From Salvelinus alpinus (lineage: Eukaryota > Chordata > Actinopteri > Salmoniformes > Salmonidae), in contig NC_092098.1 in assembly GCF_045679555.1 (NCBI RefSeq), forward strand, positions 16,444,538 through 16,508,537: a stretch of 64,000 bases of DNA, written 5' to 3'. Positions 55,987 to 64,000 of this stretch are shown piece by piece; position 1 is the first letter of the stretch; each line of letters begins with the position of its first letter. Below the pieces are notes generated by a model that worked only from the letters and a program-made list of their open reading frames with translations, did no database searches and was not told the origin of the DNA. The translations under genes and the position numbers were made by a program.

Positions 55987-57228
55987 CAGTTGAAGTCGGA
56001 AGTTTACATACACTTAGGTTGGAGTCATTAAAACTCGCTTTTCAACCACTCCACAAATTTCTTGTTAACAAACTATAGTTTTGGCAAGTCGGTTAGGACA
56101 TCTACTTTGTGCATGACACAAGTCATTTTCCAACAATTGTTTACAGACAGATTATTTCACTTATAATTCACTGTATCACAATTCCAGTGGGTCAGAAGTT
56201 TACATACACTAAGTTGACTGTGCCTTTAAACAGCTTGGAAAATTCCAGAAAATGGTGTTATGGCTTTAGAAGCTTCTGATAGGCTAATTAACATAATTTG
56301 AGTCAATTGGAGGTGTACCTGTGGATGTATTTCAAGGCATACCTTCAAACTCAGTGCCTCTTTGCTTGACATCATGGGGATATCAAAAGAAATCAACCAA
56401 GACCCCAGATCATTTTTTTGTAGACCTCCACAAGTCTGGTTCATCCTTGAACAATTTCCAAATGCCTGAAGGTACCACGTTCATCTGTACAAACAACAGT
56501 ACGCAAGTATAAACACCATGGGACCATGCAGCTGTCATGTCGCTCAGGAAGGAGACGCGTTCTGTCTCCTAGAGATGAACGTACTTTGGTGCAAAAAGTG
56601 CAAATCAATCCCAGAACAACAGCAAAGGACCTTGTGAAGATGCTGGAGGAAACCAGTACAAAAGTATCTATATCCACAGTAAAACGAGTCCTATATCGAC
56701 ATAACCTGAGGCCGCTCAGCATGGAATAAGCCACTGCTCCAAAACCGCCATAATAAAGCCAGACTACGGTTTGCAACTGCACATGGGGACAAAGATCGTA
56801 CTTTTTGGAGAAATGTCCTCTGGTCTGATGAAATAGAACTGTTTGACCATAATGACCAATGTTATGTTTGGAGGAAAAAGGGGGAGGCTTGCAAGCCGAA
56901 GAACACCATCCCAACCGTGAAGCACGGGGGGGGGGGGGGGGTCATGTTGTGGGGGGGCTTTGCTGCAGGAGGGACTGGTGCACTTCACAAAATAGATGGC
57001 ATCACGTGGAAGGACATTTATGTGGATATATTGAAGCAACATCTCAAGACATCAATCAGGAAGTTAAAGCTTGGTCAGAAATGTGTCTTCCAAATGGAAA
57101 ATGACCCCAAGCATACTTCCAAAGATGTGGCAAAATGGCTTAAGGACAACAAAGTCAAGGTATTGGAGTGGCCACCACAAAGCCCTGACCTCAAACCAAT
57201 AGAACATTTGTGGGCAGAACTGAAAAGT
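55987..57228 (+). mobile_element. Sleeping Beauty-family Tc1 element, copy 2
   Basis: Left terminus CAGTTGAAGTCGGAAGTTTA at 55987 after TA. The full left IR/DR is present: outer direct repeat at about 55996-56013 (GGAAGTTTACATACACTT) and inner at about 56193-56211 (CAGAAGTTTACATACACTA). The right end is missing: similarity to copy 1 stops near 57228 after GGGCAGAACTGAAAA. It lies within vezf1 intron 1, if that exon is right. Confidence -1.
56374..57228 (+). pseudogene. Sleeping Beauty-type transposase, broken copy 2
   Basis: ATG at 56374. Blocks: GRRRVLSPRDERTLVQKVQI, KMLEETSTKVSISTVKRVLY, then WSDEIELFD with two residues lost after the first Asp, MLWGGFAAGGTGALHKIDG, FQMENDPKHTSKDVAKWLK and QSPDLKPIEHLWAEL. 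The second catalytic Asp is Glu (GAA at 57097-57099). Frameshifts occur before 56480, near 56710 and at the 12-bp poly-G at about 56930. The C-terminus is deleted. Confidence -1.
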
Positions 57229-58156
57229 GGCAAATGGCTCCATCTTGAAAAATAGATTATTTTGAGTGGGAGCTCAGATTATTGGAGTGATACAAATATT
57301 TACTCTCTGGGCAAGCTCTTAGCCCTGTTTCTGCTTTGAAGTTATTACTGTAATTGTCCCGGCTAACTGTTCTATTCCCAACGTTTCGGACATGTGTAGC
57401 TGTTGCTTGCTAATTGTAATGGGCCCAGAGCCTGTCGAGGCTAAGTGGCAGTTTGTCTCCAAATACTGAGTACAGTGCAGCCATTTTGCTGAGGGTGGGA
57501 TGGTGTTTGTGTGATGTGATTATGCTAATGTAAACAGTCATTGATCAGTAGGTGTTTAGAAGTGACACATCGAGGGAAAGTTGATGTTAATGCAGCACTC
57601 TTGCTGATTTCTCCCACACAACTGCTAGTGGCCATGAATCATTGTGTCGTGTGTGTCATGTCCACTTTCAGTGAGATTAAATTACTTTTTCCTCATCTTG
57701 CGGACAGTGCAGCAAGCCAAAATACTGTCTGCTTAGTGTAACATGATTACTATGTCAGTTGTCTTTGTTTCATTGATTCATAAGCATTTGGATGCACCTG
57801 CTATAACTGTGTAGGCGACCAATAACATTTGATTTGATCCTATTCCTACCAGATTCTTTCACCCATATGGAGGAGCACTGTTTATTGTGTTGTCTGAGTG
57901 AGCGTTTTCTTTAATTCATTCTCATCAGACTATGAACCACCGTTTAGTCAAACGGTAGCAGCTGGGGGCCAGTGGGTTCAACTATCCATCACTACTCAAG
58001 AGCAGAGGGGAAAAATCTTTTCATTTTGATTTCCATTTTTACGAGAAAAGTGGTGCTTGACAAAGGTAAGGTTATTGTGCTCTCTGAGAGAGCTAAAGTA
58101 CTATAATCCTTTATTACTCACCTGCAACGGCACAAAATGAAAGATTTGTTTGTGTC
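57229..58156. other. vezf1 intron 1, middle part
   Basis: No exon or repeat recognised. Confidence -1.
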
Positions 58157-58736
58157 ACAGGCTGCCTTGTTCCTGACAGAAAGGCTTTGTGACACTGGCT
58201 TCTGCATCTGTATGACTCACGCTAAACACCTCTCCCCTCTTGAGCACTCATTGATCCCAAGGATGTTGGCAGCAGGGTAGCATGGTAATGAGCTAGGAAA
58301 TGGCCACAATGACCTTCTCCTATATAACCCAATCTCCCCTAGAGTATTTTAAAAGGCTACCCCAAGTATTAATTTCATATAGGTTAGCCTCAGGAGTTTT
58401 TTCTTTCTCCACCTATGCCCTGTAAGTACCAGCTGTGAAATGCCTCCAGTTATAGCCTATACCATAGCATAATTTTGGAGCTACCCGAGCAGTGACTCTT
58501 TCACATTTAGATGGTCTACTAGAATACATCCCTGCCTGGAGGTTATGTTCCAGAAATAATTGTTAATTTCTGTTTTCAGCACAGACTTGTTAACTAATCT
58601 GACATTGAACATTGTCAGAGCAATACATTTGTGCTCAATGGTTATTCAAATTAAATCATTTTATTTGTCACATGCGCCGAATACAACAAGTGTAGACTTT
58701 ACCGTGAAATTCTTACATACAAGCCCTTAACCTGTC
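58157..58736 (-). repeat. Inverted copy of the 51366-51945 segment
   Basis: Minus-strand order is LINE 3' tail (58736-58648; ACAAGTGTAGACTTTACCG on the plus strand), then about 490 bp of the same non-LINE DNA as 51441-51945. Similarity ends at GTGTCAC (about 58155). The LINE part is only about 90 bp long, being interrupted by the repeat at 58737-61858, after which only a few more LINE-like bases (AACCAACAAGGC) follow. Confidence -1.
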
Positions 58737-58842
58737 TAACCCGTTCCGCTAGCGGAACCCCTCGCCAACAGCCAATGAAATTGCAGGGCGCCAAATTCAA
58801 TCAACAGAAATCTCATAATTCAATTTTCTCAAACATACAAGT

Positions 58843-60544
58843 AGCGGTCGACCGCCGATACTGATTATTGGAGGACGCCGATACCGATTATTGGAGGACA
58901 AAAAAAGACGATGCCGATTCATCGGCCGATTTATTATTTTAACATTTATTTGTAATAATGACAATTACAACAATACTGAATGAACACTTATTTTAACTTA
59001 ATATAATACATCAATAAAATCAATTTAGCCTCAAATAAATAATGAAACATGTTCAATTTGGTTTAAATAATGCAAAAACAAAGTGTTGGAGAAGAAAGTA
59101 AAAGTGCAATATGTGCCATGTAAGAAAGCTAACATTTAAGTTCCTTGCTCAGAACATATGAAAGCTGGTGGTTCCTTTTAACATGAGTCTTCAATATTCC
59201 CATGTAAGAAGTTTTAGGTTGTAGTTATTATAGGAATTATAGGACTATTTCTCTCTATACTATTTGTATTTCATATACCTTTGACTATTGGATGTTCTTA
59301 TAGGCACTTTAGTATTGCCAGTGTAACAGCTTCCGTCCCTCTCCTCGCTCGAACCAGGAACACATCAACAACAGCCACCCTCGAAGCAGCGTTACCCATG
59401 CATAGCAAGGGGAACAACTACTCCAAGTCTCAGAGCGAGTGACGTTTGAAACGCTATTAGCACGCACCCCGCTAACTAGCCATTTCACATCGGTTCCACC
59501 AGCCTAATCTCGGGAGTTGATATGCTTGAATTCATAAACAGCAGAGCTGCTGGCAAAACGCACGAAAGTGCTGTTTGAATGAATGCTTACGGGCCTGCTG
59601 GTGCCCACCATTTCTCAGTCAGACTGCTCTATCAAATCAGACTTAATTATAACATAATAACACACAGAAATACGAGCCTTAGGTCATTAATATGGTCGAA
59701 TCCGGAAACTATCATCTCGAAAACAAAACATTTATTCTTTCAGTGAAATACGGAACCGTTCCGTATTTTATCTAACGGGTGGCATCCATCAGTCTAAATA
59801 TTCCTGTTACATTGCACAACCTTCAATGTTATGTCATAATTACGTAAAATTCTGGCAAATTAGTTCGCAACGAGCCAGGCGGCCCAAAACTGTTTCATAT
59901 ACCTTGACTCTGCGTGCAATGAACGCAAGAGAAGTGAAACAATTTCACCTGGTTAATATTGCCTGCTAACCTGGATTTCTTTTAGCTAAATATGCAGGTT
60001 TAAAAATATTTACTTCTGTGTATTGATTTTAAGAAAGACAATGATGTTTATGGTTAGGTACACGTTGGAGCAACGACAGTCCTTTTTCGCGAATGCGCAC
60101 TGCCTCAATTATATGCAACGCAGGACACGCTAGATAAACTAGTAATATCATCAACCATGTGTAGTTATAACTAGTGATTATGATTGATTAAGTTTAATGC
60201 TAGCTAGCAACTTACCTTGGCTTCTTACTGCATTCGCATAACAGGCGGGCTCCTCGTGAGGCAGGTGGTTAGAGCATTGGAATAGTTAACCGTAAGGTTG
60301 CAAGATTGAATCCCTGAGCTGACAAGGTAAAAATCTGTCATTCTGCCCCTGAACAAGGCAGTTAACCCACCGTTCCTAGGGCGTCATTGAAAATAAGAAT
60401 GTGTTCTTAACTGACTTGCCTAGTTAAATAAAGGCGTAAAAGAAAAATCAAAATTGGCGTCCAAAATTTCCGTTTTCCGATTTGTTATGAAAATTAGGGC
60501 CGATTTCAAGTTAATCGGCCATTCCGATTAATCGGTCGACCTCT
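58843..60544. mobile_element. Non-autonomous hAT-like element
   Basis: Ends AGCGGTCGACCG (58843) and, inverted, AGAGGTCGACCGATTAATCGG (60544). ATACAAGT flanks it at 58835-58842 and again at 60547-60554, an 8-bp duplication as expected of hAT, with two extra bases on the right. There is no transposase. A SINE lies at 60248-60440. The interior start has a 23-bp direct duplication, GCCGATAC..ATTATTGGAGG. Confidence -1.
60248..60440 (+). mobile_element. HpaI-type tRNA SINE, copy 2
   Basis: tRNA-like head (GGTGGTTAGAGCATTGGA; GATTGAATCCC), body with CTGAACAAGGCAGTTAACCC, and tail AATAAGAATGTGTTCTTAAC then TGACTTGCCTAGTTAAATAA. Nested in the hAT-like element. Confidence -1.
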
Positions 60545-61858
60545 ATATACAAGTCTTAGACACCATTTTAACGATACAATTCTCGTTAATCCAGCCACAG
60601 TGTCCGATTTTCAAAAAAGCTTTTCGGCCAAAGCAGAAAATATCATTATGTTAGGTCAGCAACTAGTCACAGAAAACATACAGCAATTTTCCAACCAAAG
60701 AGAGGAGTCACAAAAAGCTGAAATATTGATAAAATTAATCACTAACCTTTGATATTCTTCAGCAGATGACACTCCCGGGACAACATGTTACACAATACAT
60801 GTATGTTTTGTTCGATCAACATCATATTTATATCCAAAAACCTCAGTTTACATTTGGCTTTGCATCCAAAACATCCCGTGAATTTGCACAGAGCCACATC
60901 AAATCACTGAAATACTCATAATAAACATTGATAAAAGATACAAGTATTATTCACAGATTTAAAGATATGCTTCTCCTTAATGCAACCGCTGTGTCAGATT
61001 TCAAATAAACTTTACGGAAAAAGCTAACCATGCAATAATCTGAGTACGGCGCTCAGAGACCCATCAAGCCAAAAAGATATCCGCCATGTTGGAGTCAACA
61101 TAAGTCAGAAATAGCATTATAAATATTCACTTACTTTTGATGATCTTCGTCAGAATGCACTCCCAGGAATCCCAGTTCCACAGTAAATGTTTGATTTGTT
61201 CCATAAAGTTCATAATTTATGTCCAAATACCTCCTTTTGTTAGCGCGTTTGGTAAACAAATCCAAACTCACGACGCGCGTGCAAGTCCAGCGGAAAGTAC
61301 GGACAAAGTCCAAAAAGTTATATTACAGGTCGTAGAAACATAAAATGTTTTTATAATCAATCCTCAGGTTTAAAAAAAAAACATAATCGATTAATATTTC
61401 GACCGTAACCTATTCAATAGGAGAGAAAAGGAAAATGGAGAGCTACCACACTCTATTCAGAGGACACCTGACTACTTTTGAAAAATCTTGCTCATTTGTC
61501 AAAATAAAAGCCTGAAACTATGTCTAAAGCCTGGTCACAGCCTGATGAAGCCATTGGAAAAGGAATCTGATTGATACCCCTTTCAATGGAAGAAAGACGG
61601 GCCAGGAAACACAGATTTGTTTTAAAAGAAAAGAAAGGGTTAGATTTTCCGGGTTAGATTTTCTCAGGTTTTCGCCTGCAGAATCAGTTTTGTTATACTC
61701 AGACAATATTTTGACTGTTTTGGAAACTTTGGAGTGTTTTCTATCCTAATCTGTAAATTATATGCATATTCTATGATCTGGACCTGAGAAATAGTCCGTT
61801 TACCTTGGGAACGTTATTTAAAAATAAAAAAAATCTGACCCCTAGCGTCGAGGTTAAC

Positions 61859-62099
61859 CAACAAGGCTTGTAATTTAAATATTTAATTTGTATTTACAGG
61901 TGGCATACAAGTTTGTTATTAAGGCACATGAAAGTTCACATGTTCCAGAAGGCATTTCTGCTAAGAAACTTGTTTAGAATTTATTTTATGGCTCTCCTTT
62001 GAAGTCGTGACTTACGCCTAGTTTCCTGAAACTGGTCACATATAAGGAAATCAATCAATTTAAATACATTTATTAGGCATAGGCCCACCCACTTGGGAG
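61859..62099. other. Old repeat fragment
   Basis: 61900-62040 resembles 13860-13990. Non-coding. Confidence -1.
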
Positions 62100-62700
62100 C
62101 CAGACCCAGCCAATCAGAATTTATTTTTCCCCACAACAGGGCTTTATTACAGACAGAAATACTCCTCAGTTTCATCAGCTGTCCTGGTGGCTGATCTCAG
62201 ACGATCCCACAGGTGAGGAAGCCTGATGTGGAGGTTCTGGGCTGGCGTGGTTCTGGGCTGGCGTGGTTACACGCGGCCTGCGGTTGTGAGGCTGGTTGGA
62301 TGTACTGCCAAATTCTCTAAAACAACATTGGAGGCGGCTTATGGTAGAGAAATGAACATTAAAATATCTGGCAACAGCTCTGGTGGACATTCCTGTATTC
62401 AGGATGCCAATTGCACGCTCCCTCGACATCTGTGGCGTTGTGTAACAAAACTGCACATTTTAGTGTCCTTTTGTCCTCAGCACAAGGTGCACCTGTGTAA
62501 TGATCATGCTGTTTAATCAGCTTCTTGATATCCCACACGTTTCAGGTGGATGGATCATCTTCGCAATGGAGAAATGCTCACTAACAGGGATGTAAACAAA
62601 TCTGTGCTAAACATTTGAGTGAAATAAGCTTTCTGTGTGTATGTAACATTTCTGGGAACTTTTATTTCAGCTCAGGAAACATATGAACAACACTTAGCAT
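62100..62700 (-). mobile_element. Internally deleted Tc1-like element
   Basis: Minus-strand frame 62456-62175 starts in MSRERAIGILNTGMSTRAVA, a Tc1 N-terminal helix-turn-helix, followed by HNRRPRVTTPAQNH. The catalytic domain is absent. Related to element A at 14213-15698 in the RPRVTTPAQ region. Confidence -1.
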
Positions 62701-63560
62701 ATTGCCAATCATATTTTTGTTCATTATATTTCACATGGAATTAAAAGCCAGTCGCCAATCAGTACTGTTAGTCTTTTCAGAATCGTTTATTCTCCCTGCC
62801 TTCCATTTTGATGTTATTTACGTTGGAGTGACCTCAGTCTTCAGAGCACATTTGTATCAAAATGGTCAGAGCGGCATGAAAGCGCTGCAGGTCAAGGACC
62901 TCTGTCTTGGGGCCAGGCTGTCTGCTGCTGTCTGGATCAGTTGGTCGGAGACAGACAGAAAGAAGGCTAGAAAATGATGATGTTGATGACTAATCCTGGA
63001 AGGTATCGAGCGTGAGCAGGTGCGCAGACAATAGGGGCCGGTGTGCACGGTGGCTTTCTTCCTGAGTTACAAGGTCCACCTGGGTCCGAGAGCGCGACGG
63101 CTCGTCTGGGCTGAGTCGTGTGTGGAGAAATGCAGCCCCTGTCCCATGAATAGAGGAGCCAAATCAGAGAAGATGCGCACACACAAAGACTTCCTGTTGG
63201 GCACTGGGTGCATCACTGGCTGGATTCGTGTCTTCCACAATAGGGCAGATGAAGTAAGGAGGAGAATGTGGGATTCGTTTTTAGACCTCTCTGTCATAAA
63301 ACTGCGTGCATGAACAAGTATTTTAACTCCGCCATTCACCTTTTATGGTGACAATAACAGCCTTTATTTGCTGTATAATGTGGAACTGTTGTCATTAGGC
63401 CACGGCATGCAAAATACCAAGTGTTGTTTAATATTCAGTTTTATCAATAGATTATTGGCTTTCAATGAGTATGTTTACATGCACACTAATACCTTTCTGA
63501 GAATCTTTCAAATTAGTTGGACATGTAATCGCCTTGCTTGGCGTTCCAGCTGTGTATTTG
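62701..63560. other. No gene recognised
   Basis: Short frames on both strands, none recognisable. Presumed vezf1 intron. Confidence -1.
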
Positions 63561-63748
63561 ATCTGCGCCAAGAGTGTGCAAAGCTGGCATCAAGGCAAAG
63601 GGTGCCTACCTTTTTTAAAGAATCTCAAATATAAAATATATTTTGATTTAACACTTTGTTTTTAGTTACTATATGATTCCATATGTGTTATTTCATAGTT
63701 TTGATGTCTTCACTATTATTCTACAATGTAGAAAATAGTAACAATATT
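63561..63748. repeat. Solo end of the long-TIR Tc1 family
   Basis: GAGTGTGCAAAGCTGGCATC, TATTTCATAGTTTTGATGTC and CTACAATGTAGAAAATAGTA match 38955-39115. Only the right end of the element is present. Confidence -1.
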
Positions 63749-64000
63749 TTAAGAATATAATGGAATATAAAATACCATTTTTGTTTCTCTTAGAATAAAA
63801 ACCTTAGTGTGAACCAGTTTTAGTAAGTAATAAGCTACGGCCCAGTTGCAGCTTTTTCTGACAAAGGCGAAACAACGTGTATTTTTTTGACTGTGTCCGT
63901 GTGACAGAGGATGAGCAATTCTTATTAAACAAACACTCAAATAGGCAACGGAAGCAGGAACAGCATAGGGCTGAGTGACTCACTCATTCCTGGCTTTCGT

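Larger units (their letters stand above)
58737..61858. repeat. Interspersed repeat (GTTCCGCTAGCGGAAC family), hosting a hAT
   Basis: Starts near GTTCCGCTAGCGGAAC (a perfect palindrome at 58742-58757) and ends CCCTAGCGTCGAGG. TTAACC occurs on both sides (58731-58736; 61853-61858), a possible target duplication in the LINE tail. The interior has direct sub-repeats (for example TCAGATTTCAAATAAAC against TCCGATTTTCAAAAAAG). No convincing coding frame. The element at 58843-60544 splits it. Confidence -1.

Noticed and set aside
63041-63339. Paired 90-codon frames on both strands
   Set aside because: No recognisable domain, splice context or repeat homology; length is within chance for this base composition.

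Overview
The window is vertebrate nuclear DNA, almost certainly from a salmonid fish (Salmo/Oncorhynchus/Salvelinus group). The evidence is the repeat content: several Tc1/mariner families including the one from which Sleeping Beauty was reconstructed, HpaI-type tRNA SINEs that share a 3' tail with an L2-type LINE, a second tRNA-like SINE family, and hAT, piggyBac and Ty3/gypsy relics. There is no bacterial, viral or organellar gene organisation. Coding DNA is about 2.2 kb of 64 kb.

Three host gene pieces can be supported. (1) 22827-23834 (-) is the first coding exon of myo18a: a Lys/Glu-rich N-terminus and a PDZ domain, ending at a GTAAGT donor. The rest of the gene must lie leftward, beyond this window. 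(2) 41149-42327 (-) is an intact single-exon connexin of 392 residues with canonical extracellular cysteines, a delta/gamma-like sequence and a tandem 18-residue duplication in its cytoplasmic loop. (3) 54264-54296 (+) is an 11-residue micro-exon that matches the start of the zinc-finger factor VEZF1. Its remaining exons must lie beyond 64 kb. From family knowledge, human MYO18A, VEZF1 and delta/gamma connexins (GJD3, GJC1) all lie on chromosome 17, so the linkage is plausible.

Layout. 1-2.6 kb: Tc1, a foldback repeat and a hAT transposase exon. 3.9-8.0 kb: a TIR element holding a LINE that holds half a Tc1. 9.4-12.5 kb: SINE and LINE pieces. 12.5-13.7 kb: two solo LTRs, each with a 5-bp target duplication. 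14.2-17.4 kb: one Tc1 inserted into the terminal repeat of another, which also carries a third repeat. 17.7-22.3 kb: SINE, LINE and Tc1. 22.8-23.8 kb: myo18a exon. 25.05-28.68 kb: a piggyBac relic with perfect 14-bp TIRs and TTAA on both sides. 31.9-36.7 kb: minisatellite, an interspersed repeat and a decayed Ty3/gypsy pol. 37.5-39.7 kb: Tc1 with long TIRs. 41.1-42.4 kb: connexin. 44-53 kb: Tc1, a Sleeping Beauty relative, and a nested Tc1/LINE block. 53.5-64 kb: SINE, vezf1 promoter and exon 1, and an intron carrying a second Sleeping Beauty relative, an inverted duplication of the 51.4-51.9 kb segment, and a LINE > repeat > hAT > SINE nest.

The genes do not form an operon or pathway. The window is best read as three spaced vertebrate loci separated by transposon layers whose nesting order can be read directly. 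No complete, unbroken transposase or reverse transcriptase was found. The most unusual items are the inverted duplication that carries a LINE 3' end plus about 500 bp of non-LINE DNA, the piggyBac boundaries, the two Sleeping Beauty-family relics with different lesions, the connexin loop duplication and the isolated vezf1 micro-exon.
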